Shown here piece by piece: positions 1 through 9,033 of a stretch of 64,000 nucleotides of DNA. The notes below the pieces were generated by a model. That model was not told where the DNA came from and did not search any database. It was given only the letters and a program-made list of their open reading frames with translations. Position numbers and translations under genes: made by a program. Origin of the DNA: Sphingopyxis sp. (GTDB lineage Bacteria; Pseudomonadota; Alphaproteobacteria; Sphingomonadales; Sphingomonadaceae); contig JAEMRT010000007.1 in the NCBI GenBank assembly GCA_016463225.1, positions 1 through 64,000 of the forward strand, given 5' to 3'. The stretch's first letter is position 1; each line of letters opens with the position of its first letter.

Positions 1-737
1 TCGGGAAGCCAGGTGTGCAGGCCAAGCTGCGCCGACTTGCCCATCGCGCCGATGAACAGCAGCAGGCAGAGGATCGTCATCGTGTCGAGACGCATGCCCA
101 TGAAGGTAATCGTGCTTCCCGCCATGCCCGGCGCGGCGGCCAGAATCTCGGGGATCGAGACGGTGCCGAACACCAGGAAGGTACCGAAAATGCCAAGCAT
201 GAAGCCCAGATCGCCGACGCGATTGACGACGAACGCCTTGATCGCCGCGGCATTGGCGCTCGGCTTCTTGTACCAGAAACCGATCAACAGATAGGACGCG
301 AGACCGACGCCTTCCCAACCGAAGAACATCTGAACCAGATTGTTCGCGGTCACGAGCATCAGCATCGCGAAGGTGAAGAGCGAGAGATAGGCGAAGAAGC
401 GCGGCTGATCCGGGTCTTCCTCCATATAGCCCCAGCTATAGAGGTGAACGAGCGCCGATACCGTCGTGATGACCACGAGCATCACCGCGGTCAGCGCATC
501 GACGCGCAGTTCCCAATTGAACTGCAGCGCGCCCGACGACACCCAATGCAGCACCGTCACGACCTCGGCCTCGCCGCTTCCCATCACGAACGAGAGGAAG
601 ATCGGCCAGCTGAGCGCGGCGCTGGTGAACAGCGCGCCCGTGGTGATCAGCTTGGACGCGAACGGCCCGATGGCGCGCTGGCCCAGCCCTGCGACAAGCG
701 CCGCGAGCAGCGGCAGGAAAACGATCGCCTGAATCAC
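1..737 (-). CDS. nuoL: NADH-quinone oxidoreductase subunit L (partial, 3' end outside window)
   Basis: This is the N-terminal part (about 245 residues) of the large antiporter-like proton-pumping subunit of complex I in the inner membrane. The frame starts at a GTG at 737, four bases after the nuoK stop, with AAGGGG upstream as ribosome binding site. The translation shows the family's hydrophobic start ([17 protein letters not shown]) and, further on, the strongly conserved stretch [19 protein letters not shown] and then [11 protein letters not shown]. The gene runs off the left edge, so its C-terminal long helix cannot be seen. It is the last gene visible of the nuoA-L operon. Confidence 0.95.
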   Translation of the reverse strand, partial: MIQAIVFLPLLAALVAGLGQRAIGPFASKLITTGALFTSAALSWPIFLSFVMGSGEAEVVTVLHWVSSGALQFNWELRVDALTAVMLVVITTVSALVHLYSWGYMEEDPDQPRFFAYLSLFTFAMLMLVTANNLVQMFFGWEGVGLASYLLIGFWYKKPSANAAAIKAFVVNRVGDLGFMLGIFGTFLVFGTVSIPEILAAAPGMAGSTITFMGMRLDTMTILCLLLFIGAMGKSAQLGLHTWLP

Positions 738-741
738 CGGC

Positions 742-1047
742 TTACCCCTTCATCCGGTTGGCGTCATCGACCGCAATGGTGCCGCGGCCGCGGAAATAAA
801 TCACAAGAATGGCGAGACCGATCGCCGCTTCGCCCGCCGCGACGGTCAGCACGAACATCGCGAACACCTGACCGACCAGGTCGCCCAGCGCCGCGCTAAA
901 CGCCACCAGGTTGATGTTCACCGCGAGCAGGATCAGCTCGATCGCCATCAGGATGACGATGATGTTCTTGCGGTTGATGAAGATGCCGAGCACGCCGAGC
1001 GTGAACAGCACCGCCGAAACGGCAAGATAATGGCCGACCGAAATCAT
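742..1047 (-). CDS. nuoK: NADH-quinone oxidoreductase subunit K
   Basis: A 101-residue inner-membrane subunit of complex I (MrpC-like) that helps couple quinone reduction to proton pumping. Three hydrophobic segments are visible, with the conserved buried glutamate in [11 protein letters not shown] in the second segment. The ATG at 1047 gives the family's usual length; the longer frame upstream would read through the intergenic repeat and is rejected. The stop lies four bases before nuoL, so the two are probably translated together. It is separated from nuoJ by an inserted palindromic repeat. Confidence 0.97.
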   Translation of the reverse strand: MISVGHYLAVSAVLFTLGVLGIFINRKNIIVILMAIELILLAVNINLVAFSAALGDLVGQVFAMFVLTVAAGEAAIGLAILVIYFRGRGTIAVDDANRMKG

Positions 1048-1052
1048 TGACC

Positions 1053-1187
1053 GATCCTCCCCACTTGTGGGGAGGTGGCAGGCGCGAAGCGGCTGACGGA
1101 GGGGGGTGTCGAGGCCAGCGGACTTGGCGTGAGGACGCGAACCCCCTCCACCACTTCGCGGTCCCCCTCCCCGCAAGCGGGGAGGAT
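1053..1187. repeat. Intergenic inverted-repeat element between nuoJ and nuoK
   Basis: The 154-base gap between two otherwise tightly packed nuo genes is filled by an imperfect inverted repeat. Each outer arm is itself a hairpin (CCTCCCC-acttgt-GGGGAGG on the left, CCTCCCCGCAAGCGGGGAGG on the right), and inner arms read GACGGAGGGGGGT and ACCCCCTCCACC. The layout is that of a non-coding palindromic interspersed element, not of a gene. It would be transcribed within the operon and could form an mRNA structure. A function is not known. Confidence 0.7.
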
Positions 1188-1201
1188 TTTATTGAGCGAA
1201 A

Positions 1202-1813
1202 TCACAATTCCATCCCCTGCCCGACGCCCGGATCGACAAGCCGCGTCGCGTCTTGCGGACGGCGCTGGTTCTGGTGCGAGATATTCTGGGTGCGGACCCC
1301 GCCGCGCTGGCGATGCGTCAGCACGATCGCGCCGATCATCGCGACGAGCAGGATGATCCCAGCCGCCTCGAACAGGAAGATGTAGCGCGTGTAGAGCAGC
1401 TCACCGATTTGCTGGATATTGCTCTTGTCGGTCACCGCTGGCGCCGCACGCGCGGCCAGATCGACCCCGCCCGCGCTCCAGGCGCCCAGCGCGAAGATCA
1501 GCTCGGCAACAAGGATGATCGCGACCAGCGCGCCCAGCGGCAGATAGCGCACAAAACCGGCGCGCAATTCGGCAAAATCGATGTTGAGCATCATCACGAC
1601 GAACAGGAACAACACCGCGACCGCGCCGACATAAACGATGACGAGCAGCATCGCGATAAACTCGGCCCCCGCGAGCAGCATCAACCCCGCCGCGTTGAAG
1701 AAGGCGAGGATCAGCCACATGACGCTGTGGACTGGGTTGCGCGCGAAAATCACCATCGCCGCGGAGGCGATGACGATGGTCGCGAACAGGTAAAAGGCGA
1801 TAAGCTGGATCAT
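1202..1813 (-). CDS. nuoJ: NADH-quinone oxidoreductase subunit J
   Basis: A 203-residue complex I membrane subunit (ND6 family) with five hydrophobic segments. The characteristic third helix reads VYVGAVAVLFLFVVMMLN, where ND6 proteins carry the pi-bulge that moves during quinone reduction. The hydrophilic tail (from about residue 168, rich in Arg and Gln) is typical of alphaproteobacterial members. It follows nuoI by 12 bases and belongs to the same transcript. Confidence 0.96.
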   Translation of the reverse strand: MIQLIAFYLFATIVIASAAMVIFARNPVHSVMWLILAFFNAAGLMLLAGAEFIAMLLVIVYVGAVAVLFLFVVMMLNIDFAELRAGFVRYLPLGALVAIILVAELIFALGAWSAGGVDLAARAAPAVTDKSNIQQIGELLYTRYIFLFEAAGIILLVAMIGAIVLTHRQRGGVRTQNISHQNQRRPQDATRLVDPGVGQGMEL

Positions 1814-1825
1814 GTGCGCGCGCCC

Positions 1826-2314
1826 TTATCGATAGGGCGCGTCGGCGGCAAGATTTGCCGCGATCGCGCGTTCCCATTTGTCGCCATTGGCGAGCAGCTT
1901 GGCCTTGTCATAGAGCAGCTCTTCGCGCGTTTCGGTCGCATATTCGAAGTTCGGCCCCTCGACCACCGCATCGACCGGGCAGGCTTCCTGACAGAAGCCG
2001 CAATAGATGCACTTGGTCATGTCGATGTCGTAGCGCGTCGTGCGGCGCGACCCGTCTTCGCGCGGCTCGGCTTCGATGGTGATCGCCTGCGCCGGGCACA
2101 CGGCTTCGCACAGCTTGCACGCGATGCAGCGTTCCTCGCCGTTCGGATAACGGCGCAGCGCATGCTCGCCGCGGAAACGCGGCGACAGCGGGTTCTTCTC
2201 GAACGGATAGTTGATCGTCGCCTTCGGCTTGAAGAAGTATTGCAGCGTGAGGGCGTGCGCCTTCACGAATTCCCACAAGGTGAAGCTTTTGATGAGGTGA
2301 GAGATGGAAGTCAT
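1826..2314 (-). CDS. nuoI: NADH-quinone oxidoreductase subunit I (8Fe ferredoxin)
   Basis: A 162-residue subunit carrying clusters N6a and N6b, which pass electrons from NuoG to NuoB. Two classic 4Fe-4S motifs are seen: cysteines 63, 66, 69 and 73 ([12 protein letters not shown]) and cysteines 102, 105, 108 and 112 ([12 protein letters not shown]). The amphipathic N-terminus (residues 1-30) is the usual membrane-associated helix. Its ATG at 2314 overlaps the nuoH stop (ATGA), indicating translational coupling. Confidence 0.98.
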   Translation of the reverse strand: MTSISHLIKSFTLWEFVKAHALTLQYFFKPKATINYPFEKNPLSPRFRGEHALRRYPNGEERCIACKLCEAVCPAQAITIEAEPREDGSRRTTRYDIDMTKCIYCGFCQEACPVDAVVEGPNFEYATETREELLYDKAKLLANGDKWERAIAANLAADAPYR

Positions 2315-3390
2315 GAGTACCTCGTCAGCATCAGATAGCCGGAGATCAGGAAGATCCAGAGCAGCGAAATCGGCAGGAAGACCTTCCAGCCCAGCCGCAT
2401 CAGCTGGTCATAGCGGTAGCGCGGGACGGTCGCCTTGACCCAGCTGAACACAAAGAAGAAGAACAGGATCTTGATGAACAGCCACACCCAGCCCGGAATG
2501 TCGAACCACGGGATCAGGTCGATGTTCAGCGGCGGCAGCCAGCCGCCCCAGAACAGCACCGCGTTGAGCGTGCACATCAACAGGACGTTGGCATATTCGC
2601 CGAGCCAGAACAGCGCGAAGGCCATCGACGAATATTCGGTCTGATAGCCCGCGACGAGCTCACTCTCGGCCTCGGTCAAATCGAACGGCGCGCGCGCGGT
2701 TTCGGCGAGCGACGAGATCAGGAACATCACCGCGAGCGGGAAGAGCAGCAGGTTGAAGCCGAACGCGTTGACGATGCCGAGCCCATGGCCCTGCTGCGCC
2801 TTGACGATCTCGTTCATGTTGAAGCTGTCGGCGAACAACACGACGCCTATCAGGATGAACCCGATCGAGACTTCGTAAGAAATCATCTGCGCCGAGGCGC
2901 GCATCGCAGAAAAGAAGGGATATTTGGAGTTCGATGCCCAGCCCGACAGGATCACGCCATAGACGCCGAGCGACGAAATCGCGAGGATGTAGAGCAATCC
3001 GACGTTGATGTCGGCGAGCACTGCGCCCGAATTGAACGGGATCACCGCCCATGCCATCAATGCGACGGTGAAGGTGATGATCGGCGCAATCAGGAACAGC
3101 CCGCGGTTCGCGCCGGTCGGGATGATCGTTTCCTGCAGGAATACTTTCAGCCCGTCGGCAAAACTTTGCAGCAGGCCGAAGGGGCCAACGACGTTCGGCC
3201 CGCGGCGCAGCGCCATCGCGGCCCAGATCTTGCGGTCGGCATAGATGATCATCGCAACGCTGAGCATCAGCGGCAGCGCGATCAGGAGGATACCCGCAAT
3301 GGTAGCGAGCGCCCATGCGGTATCGGGGGCGAGGCCCAAGTCCCAATAACCGAATGGCGTCCAGAGTGGTCTTTGAAAGGTCTCGGTCAT
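2311..3390 (-). CDS. nuoH: NADH-quinone oxidoreductase subunit H
   Basis: A 359-residue ND1-family membrane subunit that forms the quinone access channel of complex I. About eight hydrophobic segments are seen, with the conserved loops [19 protein letters not shown] and [18 protein letters not shown] that line the quinone site. The ATG at 3390 (MTETFQRP) is preferred over an upstream TTG because it overlaps the stop of the preceding mini-ORF as ATGA and has GCGGAA just upstream. Confidence 0.97.
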   Translation of the reverse strand: MTETFQRPLWTPFGYWDLGLAPDTAWALATIAGILLIALPLMLSVAMIIYADRKIWAAMALRRGPNVVGPFGLLQSFADGLKVFLQETIIPTGANRGLFLIAPIITFTVALMAWAVIPFNSGAVLADINVGLLYILAISSLGVYGVILSGWASNSKYPFFSAMRASAQMISYEVSIGFILIGVVLFADSFNMNEIVKAQQGHGLGIVNAFGFNLLLFPLAVMFLISSLAETARAPFDLTEAESELVAGYQTEYSSMAFALFWLGEYANVLLMCTLNAVLFWGGWLPPLNIDLIPWFDIPGWVWLFIKILFFFFVFSWVKATVPRYRYDQLMRLGWKVFLPISLLWIFLISGYLMLTRYS

Positions 3391-3527
3391 TTCCGCGTCC
3401 CGTCCTGATTTCGCCAACCGTTATGCGGCCCGGGCTTCTCGGACTTATTGCGCGGATTAAAGCCGCGCCAGACGGCAAAGCTCATCCCGGCCAGCAGCAC
3501 ACTGGCGATCGCATGTAGCGGAGTCAT
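3387..3527 (-). CDS. 46-residue membrane mini-protein between nuoG and nuoH
   Basis: A very small ORF ([22 protein letters not shown], then a polar Asn/Lys/Gly-rich tail). It has one hydrophobic segment (about residues 4-20). Both ends overlap neighbours by four bases (ATGA with the upstream small membrane ORF, ATGA with nuoH), and AGGAG lies about nine bases before the ATG. This exact stitching makes it a likely translated gene. I do not recognise a family; a complex I accessory peptide is an inference from position alone. Confidence 0.6.
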   Translation of the reverse strand: MTPLHAIASVLLAGMSFAVWRGFNPRNKSEKPGPHNGWRNQDGTRK

Positions 3528-3802
3528 TCCCCTGCTCCTCTGTATGGGAAGCGTGCATCGAGAAACCACAAAAGCGCCGCGCCGAAGAAAGGCCAAGCGG
3601 CCGAAGAGAGTCCAGACGCCAACGCAGTAAGAATGACCAAAATCGCGCTCTGACTGTGCGCCTCATAAGGCGAAGCAACGCCGCTCGACACCATATCCCA
3701 CTGACTGCCAAGAACGCCGACAAAGGTCATCGCAGCAATGATGATCGCAGCCCAGAACAAAATGATCGAACCCTTACGCATCGATTTGGTATAGAGGTTC
3801 AT
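3524..3802 (-). CDS. Small two-helix membrane protein between nuoG and nuoH
   Basis: A 92-residue hypothetical protein. Hydrophobic stretches around residues 11-32 (GSIILFWAAIIIAAMTFVG) and 51-80 suggest two membrane helices. The ATG at 3802 overlaps the nuoG stop by four bases and its own stop overlaps the next mini-ORF by four, so it is part of the nuo translation chain. No known subunit of bacterial complex I matches it. It might be an accessory or assembly factor; that is inference from linkage only. Confidence 0.75.
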   Translation of the reverse strand: MNLYTKSMRKGSIILFWAAIIIAAMTFVGVLGSQWDMVSSGVASPYEAHSQSAILVILTALASGLSSAAWPFFGAALLWFLDARFPYRGAGE

Positions 3803-5811
3803 TCTGCGACCTCCGCATACTCACCGCCGTGGAGGATTTCGTCCGAGCAGCGCTGCATCGTCGGTGACGCGCGGCAGATTGCGTTGGTGAGGTAGAAATC
3901 CTTGATCGGCGAAGGGATCGCGCGCGCCTCGGGCTTGGCTGGCAATTTAGGTGCCGCCCAGCCGTAGTCAGCGAGGCCTTCGACGCCAAGTGCGGGAACC
4001 GCAGCAGCCATTGCCGAACGGCACGCGTCGAAGCTGTCGAAGCCGAGCGACACGCCGAGCGTATCGGCCAAAGCCCGGAAAATGCTCCAGTCCTCGCGCG
4101 CGTCGCCCGGTGCGAACACCGCCTTTTCGCTGCGCTGGACCCGGCCCTCGGTGTTGACCGTCGTGAAATCCTTCTCCGGCCACGCCGCCGCGGGCAGGAT
4201 GACGTCGGCGGCATGCGCACCCTTGTCGCCATGATGGCCGACATAGACCTTCAGCGTCTTGCCAAAGCCGGTGAAATCGACTTCGTCGGCGCCGAGGAAG
4301 AAGGCCAGCTTCGGCTTTGCCGCGACGACATCCTTGATCCCGCCGGGCTGCGCATAGCCGAGCATCAGCCCGCCCATTCGGCTCGCCGCCATATGAACGA
4401 CGCTGAAACCGTTCCACCCGTCCTTGACCGCGTTCACCGACTTGGCGAGCGCAAGTGCCGCACCATGGACGCCAGCGACCGCGAGGCCACCGCCGCCGAC
4501 GATGATCAACGGGCGTTCGGCGCCCTTCAGCGCGTCGAGAGCCGCGGCGGGCAGCTTGGCCACCAGCGACGCATCGTCGCCCAGCCACGCGACCTTGTAC
4601 GTCTGGTCCTTCTCGGCGCCGATCGCGAAGACCTTCGCGCCCTTTTTCCACACCGCCTTGCGGATGCGCGTGTTGATCAGCGGCGCTTCCCAGCGCAGGT
4701 TCGTGCCGATCAGCAGGATCACATCGGCATTCTCGGCCTCAGCAATGCCGGTGTTGAAATTGACCGCCGACAGGCTGCTGACGTCATAGTCGAGCCCAGT
4801 CTGGCGTCCTTCGAGCAAGGTCGAGCCGAGCGCGCCGACCAGCGCCTTCGCGGCGAACATCGTCTCGCAATCGGCCATGTCGCCCGCGATCGCTGCCACC
4901 GACTTGCCCGCCTTGACCGCGCTGATCGCCTCGAACGCTTCGGCCCAGGTCGCTTCGACCAGCTGGCCGTCACGGCGGACATAGGGCCGGTCGAGGCGGC
5001 GGCGGGTCAGGCCGTCGACATGGTGGCGCGTCTTGTCGCTCGCCCATTCCTCGTTCACATCGTCGTTGATCCGCGGCAGCACGCGCAGCACTTGGCGCCC
5101 ACGCGCGTCGATCCGCACATTGGTGCCGACCGCATCCATCATGTCGATGCCCAGCGTCTTGGTCAGCTCCCACGGCCGCGCTTCGAACGCATAGGGTTTG
5201 CTGGTCAGCGCGCCGACCGGGCAGAGGTCGACGACATTGCCGCTGAGTTCGCTGGCGACCGCGCGCTCCAGATACGACGTGATCTGCATATTCTCGCCGC
5301 GCCCGATCGCGCCGATGTCTTCGACCCCGGCGACTTCCTCGGCAAAACGGACGCAGCGCGTGCACTGGATACAGCGGGTCATCACCGTCTTGACGATCGG
5401 CCCCATGTACTTTTCGGTCACCGCGCGCTTATTCTCGTCATAGCGCGTCGCGCCGCGGCCATAAGCGACCGACTGGTCCTGCAAGTCGCACTCGCCGCCC
5501 TGATCGCAGATCGGGCAGTCGAGCGGGTGGTTGATGAGCAGGAACTCCATCACCCCTTCGCGCGCCTTTTTCACCATCGGGCTGTCGGTCTTGATGATCT
5601 GCCCCTCGGCAGTCGGCAGCGCGCACGACGCCTGCGGCTTCGGCGGCCCCGGCGCGACTTCGACGAGGCACATGCGGCAATTGCCGGCGATGCTCAGGCG
5701 TTCATGATAGCAAAAGCGCGGAATTTCCTTCCCCGCCAGCTCGCACGCCTGCAGGACGGTGGCGCCCTGCGGGACATCGATTTCGACGCCATCTACGGTG
5801 ACTTTAGGCAC
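3799..5811 (-). CDS. nuoG: NADH-quinone oxidoreductase subunit G
   Basis: A 670-residue peripheral-arm subunit that carries several Fe-S clusters. Visible are the 2Fe-2S domain (FCYHERLSIAGNCRMC and ASCALP), the HxxxCxxCxxxxxC cluster motif (HPLDCPICDQGGEC), and a ferredoxin-like pair (CIQCTRC and CPVGALTSKP). A molybdopterin-oxidoreductase-like region follows. The GTG at 5811 (MPKVTVDGVEID in the family) is chosen over a GTG four codons upstream because GAGG lies six bases before it. The start overlaps the stop of the preceding secreted-protein gene by eight bases. Confidence 0.96.
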   Translation of the reverse strand: MPKVTVDGVEIDVPQGATVLQACELAGKEIPRFCYHERLSIAGNCRMCLVEVAPGPPKPQASCALPTAEGQIIKTDSPMVKKAREGVMEFLLINHPLDCPICDQGGECDLQDQSVAYGRGATRYDENKRAVTEKYMGPIVKTVMTRCIQCTRCVRFAEEVAGVEDIGAIGRGENMQITSYLERAVASELSGNVVDLCPVGALTSKPYAFEARPWELTKTLGIDMMDAVGTNVRIDARGRQVLRVLPRINDDVNEEWASDKTRHHVDGLTRRRLDRPYVRRDGQLVEATWAEAFEAISAVKAGKSVAAIAGDMADCETMFAAKALVGALGSTLLEGRQTGLDYDVSSLSAVNFNTGIAEAENADVILLIGTNLRWEAPLINTRIRKAVWKKGAKVFAIGAEKDQTYKVAWLGDDASLVAKLPAAALDALKGAERPLIIVGGGGLAVAGVHGAALALAKSVNAVKDGWNGFSVVHMAASRMGGLMLGYAQPGGIKDVVAAKPKLAFFLGADEVDFTGFGKTLKVYVGHHGDKGAHAADVILPAAAWPEKDFTTVNTEGRVQRSEKAVFAPGDAREDWSIFRALADTLGVSLGFDSFDACRSAMAAAVPALGVEGLADYGWAAPKLPAKPEARAIPSPIKDFYLTNAICRASPTMQRCSDEILHGGEYAEVAE

Positions 5812-6514
5812 CCGACACCTCACTCATTCGATACAACGCATCAGCGATGTGATTGCGCACGTCGCGGACGTCGACGCGATATTCTGCTCCTTCCGGCATG
5901 CAACCGGACAATGCGGCGGCCATGGCACGCATCGCCGCAACCTCGTCGGACGAGCCGACGGTCGTCGCGAGAAGCGCTAGCGACGCGGCAGGATCGGCCG
6001 CGGCGATGCAGCTGGAAAAGCTGGCGACAAAAGCGCGGCCATAAGCAATGGGAACGCGGACCGCGGGGACGGGAGCCAGGGCGGCGAGCCTCGCCCTGCG
6101 GCCTTGGTCAGCGTGAATCCCGTTCTCGGCCAACGCGCCACGAAGCTCGCCGCTTCTACCGCTGAGGTACGGCGCGTCGATGCAGGCGTCAAACTGTGCA
6201 ATCGAGCGGAGCACCGCGTGCTCGGCCGGGGTATCGACCGCAGTACCGAGCGCGGCACGCGCCTTGTCAGGGGTCTGTCGCCAGATGCACGCGGCGAAAT
6301 CATTTATCACACTTTGTTTCGGCACAATTTGCCGCGCCGTCGCCGAGCGCGCCTCATCCTGCCGGCTCATTTTTTCCCGGAGTTTGCGATGCTCATCCCA
6401 GCGTCCCATGCTGGACGGCGGCGTCATTGTCTGGGTCTGCGGCGATGGCGAACCTTGCGCCAGAGAGGGCACAGGCGCTCCGAGCAAGACCGCCACGAGC
6501 AGCATTTGCTTCAT
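5804..6514 (-). CDS. Secreted alpha-helical hypothetical protein inserted between nuoF and nuoG
   Basis: A 236-residue protein with a signal peptide (MKQMLLVAVLLGAPVPSLAQ). The mature part is Ala-rich and has four regularly spaced cysteines, in AACIW, DACID, SSCIAA and SGCMPEG, which could form disulfides in the periplasm. A GTG nine bases upstream (6523) overlaps the nuoF stop and is an alternative start; GGAG precedes the ATG at 6514. The stop overlaps nuoG. I recognise no domain. Why a periplasmic protein is co-translated with cytoplasmic complex I subunits is unclear. Confidence 0.75.
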   Translation of the reverse strand: MKQMLLVAVLLGAPVPSLAQGSPSPQTQTMTPPSSMGRWDEHRKLREKMSRQDEARSATARQIVPKQSVINDFAACIWRQTPDKARAALGTAVDTPAEHAVLRSIAQFDACIDAPYLSGRSGELRGALAENGIHADQGRRARLAALAPVPAVRVPIAYGRAFVASFSSCIAAADPAASLALLATTVGSSDEVAAMRAMAAALSGCMPEGAEYRVDVRDVRNHIADALYRMSEVSGA

Positions 6515-6519
6515 TCCGC

Positions 6520-7812
6520 TCACTCCGCCGCCTCCAGCACACCGCCATTATCGCGAATGCGGCGTTCGATTTCGGGGCGGAAATGCTTGATCAGGCCCTG
6601 GATCGGCCACGCCGCGGCATCGCCCAAAGCGCAGATGGTGTGGCCTTCGACCTGCTTGGTCACGTCGTACAGCGTGTCGATTTCGCTGATGTCGGCGTCG
6701 CCGGTGCGCAGCCGTTCCATCACGCGCCACATCCAGCCGGTGCCTTCGCGGCACGGGGTGCACTGGCCGCAGCTTTCATGTTTGTAGAAGTAACTGATGC
6801 GGCTGATCGCCTGAACGACGTCGGTCGACTTGTCCATCACGATCGCGGCGGCGGTGCCGAGGCCCGAGCCGACGGCTTTCAGCCCGTCGAAATCCATCGG
6901 ACAGTCCATGATCTCGGCTGCAGGAACCAGCGGCACCGACGATCCGCCGGGGATCACCGCGAGCAGATTGTCCCAGCCGCCGCGGATGCCGCCGCAATGC
7001 TTGTCGATGAGCTCGCGGAACGGGATGCTCATCTCTTCCTCGACGACGCACGGCGTGTTCACATGGCCACTGATCTGGAAGAGCTTGGTACCCTTGTTAT
7101 TCTCGCGCCCAAAGGACGAGAACCACGGCGCGCCTCGGCGCAGGATCGTCGGGACGACCGCGATGCTCTCGACATTGTTGACCGTCGTCGGGCAGCCGTA
7201 AAGCCCCGCACCCGCCGGGAACGGCGGTTTCAGGCGCGGCTGGCCCTTCTTGCCCTCGAGGCTTTCGATCATCGCGGTTTCTTCACCGCAGATATAGGCG
7301 CCCGCGCCGCGGTGAACGAAGACGTCGAAGTCGTAACCCGATTTCGCCGCATTCTTGCCGAGCAGGCCGGCGTCATACGCCTCCTGCACCGCCGCGAATA
7401 ACGTTTCGGCCTCGCGGATGAACTCGCCGCGGATGTAGATGTACGCGGCGCGCGCGCGCATCGCGAAGCCCGCGATCAGCGCGCCTTCGATCAGCTTGTG
7501 CGGATCGTGGCGGATGATCTCGCGGTCCTTGCACGAACCGGGTTCGGATTCGTCGGCGTTGATGACGAGGAAGCTCGGGCGATCGGCCCGCGGCTCCTTG
7601 GGCATGAACGACCATTTCAGCCCCGTGGGGAAACCCGCGCCGCCGCGGCCGCGCAGGCCCGACGCCTTGATCTCTTCGATGATCGCGTCCTGGCCGCGCT
7701 TCATCAGATCCTTGGTCTTGTCCCAATCGCCGCGCATCTGCGCCGATTTCAGGTTCCACGGCTGGAAGCCGTAGATATTGGTGAAGATGCGATCCTTGTC
7801 GTGGAGGCTCAT
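6520..7812 (-). CDS. nuoF: NADH-quinone oxidoreductase subunit F (NADH/FMN-binding)
   Basis: A 430-residue flavoprotein of the complex I tip that oxidises NADH via FMN. The nucleotide-binding motif [16 protein letters not shown] is near residues 54-69, the FMN site region [15 protein letters not shown] follows, and cluster N3 is bound by [11 protein letters not shown] plus a later cysteine in HTICALG. The length is normal. A palindromic repeat separates it from nuoE. Confidence 0.98.
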   Translation of the reverse strand: MSLHDKDRIFTNIYGFQPWNLKSAQMRGDWDKTKDLMKRGQDAIIEEIKASGLRGRGGAGFPTGLKWSFMPKEPRADRPSFLVINADESEPGSCKDREIIRHDPHKLIEGALIAGFAMRARAAYIYIRGEFIREAETLFAAVQEAYDAGLLGKNAAKSGYDFDVFVHRGAGAYICGEETAMIESLEGKKGQPRLKPPFPAGAGLYGCPTTVNNVESIAVVPTILRRGAPWFSSFGRENNKGTKLFQISGHVNTPCVVEEEMSIPFRELIDKHCGGIRGGWDNLLAVIPGGSSVPLVPAAEIMDCPMDFDGLKAVGSGLGTAAAIVMDKSTDVVQAISRISYFYKHESCGQCTPCREGTGWMWRVMERLRTGDADISEIDTLYDVTKQVEGHTICALGDAAAWPIQGLIKHFRPEIERRIRDNGGVLEAAE

Positions 7813-7826
7813 GCGCCTTCCCCTAT

Positions 7827-7902
7827 GTCGTCACCCCGGACTTGATCCGGGGTCCACGACTTCAGCGCTGCGGTGGATGCCGGATCAAGTCCGGCATGAC
7901 GA
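7827..7902. repeat. Double-palindrome repeat between nuoE and nuoF
   Basis: Two short palindromes, CCCCGGACTTGATCCGGGG and TGCCGGATCAAGTCCGGCA, stand about 30 bases apart and are themselves inverted copies of each other (TCGTCA...CCGGACTTGATCCGG on either side). They fill most of the 106-base gap between nuoF and nuoE. Repeats with a GGACTTGATCC core are, to my knowledge, widespread between genes in sphingomonads and other alphaproteobacteria. It differs in sequence from the nuoJ/nuoK element. Confidence 0.75.
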
Positions 7903-7918
7903 AGAAATAGGACGTTGG

Positions 7919-8593
7919 TCATGCCCCCCACTCCTTCCGATAATCATGGTTGGCCTTGACCATCTCTTTCAGCGTCGTCGGGCCGCCCTCGGGCTCGCTG
8001 GTATGGCGCCCCTCGATCTGCGTCCCCGCCCTCGGGCTCTCACCGGCGGCCAGCGCGTCGAGGATCGCGGCCATGCGGTCGAAATCGAGGTCTTCGTAAT
8101 TATCGTCGTTAATCTGGACCATCGGCGCGTTGGTGCAGGTGCCCATGCACTCGACCTCGGTCAGCGTGAAGAGCCCGTCGGGGGTGGTCTTGCCCTTGGT
8201 CATCCCACGGTTCTTGCACGCTGCCATCACATCGTCCGACCCGCGGAGCAGGCACGGCGTCGTCCCGCACACCTGCACATGATAGCGACCGACCGGCGCC
8301 AGATTATACATGGTGTAGAAGGACGCGACCTCATAGGCGCGCATGAACGGCATATCGAGCTGCGCCGCGACATATTCGATCACCGGCACGGGCAACCAGC
8401 CCTGCGTCTGCGTTTCGGCGCCGACCTGCCGCTGCGCAAGGTCGAGCAGCGGCATCACCGCCGAACGCTGGCGCCCCGCGGGATAGCGCGCGATGATCGC
8501 CTTCGCCTTCTCGGCATTTTCCGCCGTCCACGCAAAAGCGCCCCAGCGCGCGCGGGTTTCGGCTTCGTCGGGGATTTGGGGTGCGTCAGCCAT
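7919..8593 (-). CDS. nuoE: NADH-quinone oxidoreductase subunit E (2Fe-2S)
   Basis: A 224-residue thioredoxin-fold subunit that binds cluster N1a beside NuoF. The four ligands are cysteines 109, 114, 149 and 153 (CGTTPC and CMGTC). The C-terminal extension after about residue 190 (hydrophilic, ending DYRKEWGA) makes it longer than the E. coli protein, as is common in alphaproteobacteria. The ATG shares one base with the stop of the upstream secreted ORF (TAATG). Confidence 0.97.
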   Translation of the reverse strand: MADAPQIPDEAETRARWGAFAWTAENAEKAKAIIARYPAGRQRSAVMPLLDLAQRQVGAETQTQGWLPVPVIEYVAAQLDMPFMRAYEVASFYTMYNLAPVGRYHVQVCGTTPCLLRGSDDVMAACKNRGMTKGKTTPDGLFTLTEVECMGTCTNAPMVQINDDNYEDLDFDRMAAILDALAAGESPRAGTQIEGRHTSEPEGGPTTLKEMVKANHDYRKEWGA

Positions 8594-9033
8594 TATTGCT
8601 TACCACTCTGTGTACCGGGTATTGGCGGCGCCGGTGGAGCAAAAACCACTCCGCCAAAGTTCGAGATCGTGACCGACGGGCCCATGTCCGAAATCTGCGC
8701 TTTCCAATTGGCTCCGCTACAGTTCCAAATGACTTCAAAGCTCTTGCTCTCAGCGCCTGTGGACACCGTGCTCCGAACCCTTTCAACATCGCAATTTCGG
8801 ATCGTTTCGACGAAAACCGCGCCGTCGATGGAGTATTGTCCCGGGAAAGCTGGCAGAGGTCGAGAAAGGCCGACCGAGTCATCGATCATTGTTCTTGCAT
8901 TTGCAGCTTCGCCAGAAAACAATTTTGCAATGAAACCAGCCGCAGGACCGGGCTGTGCCGCATGCGCGGTGGAACAGCACGCAATGAAGCCGACACACGC
9001 TCCAAGAGATCGGGTGACACGCGACACCCTCAC
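8593..9033 (-). CDS. Small secreted hypothetical protein between nuoD and nuoE
   Basis: A 146-residue protein with an N-terminal signal peptide (about residues 1-26, ending AHA). The mature part contains two cysteines, in RNCDV and WNCSG, that could pair. The GTG start at 9033 overlaps the nuoD stop (GTGA) with GGGGAG about eight bases upstream, and the stop overlaps the nuoE start. The tail is Pro-rich ([13 protein letters not shown]). No family is recognised. Like the ORF between nuoF and nuoG, it is an apparently periplasmic protein embedded in the nuo operon. Confidence 0.75.
   Translation of the reverse strand: MRVSRVTRSLGACVGFIACCSTAHAAQPGPAAGFIAKLFSGEAANARTMIDDSVGLSRPLPAFPGQYSIDGAVFVETIRNCDVERVRSTVSTGAESKSFEVIWNCSGANWKAQISDMGPSVTISNFGGVVFAPPAPPIPGTQSGKQ

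Noticed and set aside
4213-6165. A 650-codon plus-strand frame opposite nuoG
   Set aside because: It is antisense to nuoG with all its Fe-S motifs intact and has the Arg/His/Asp-rich composition of a codon-bias shadow.
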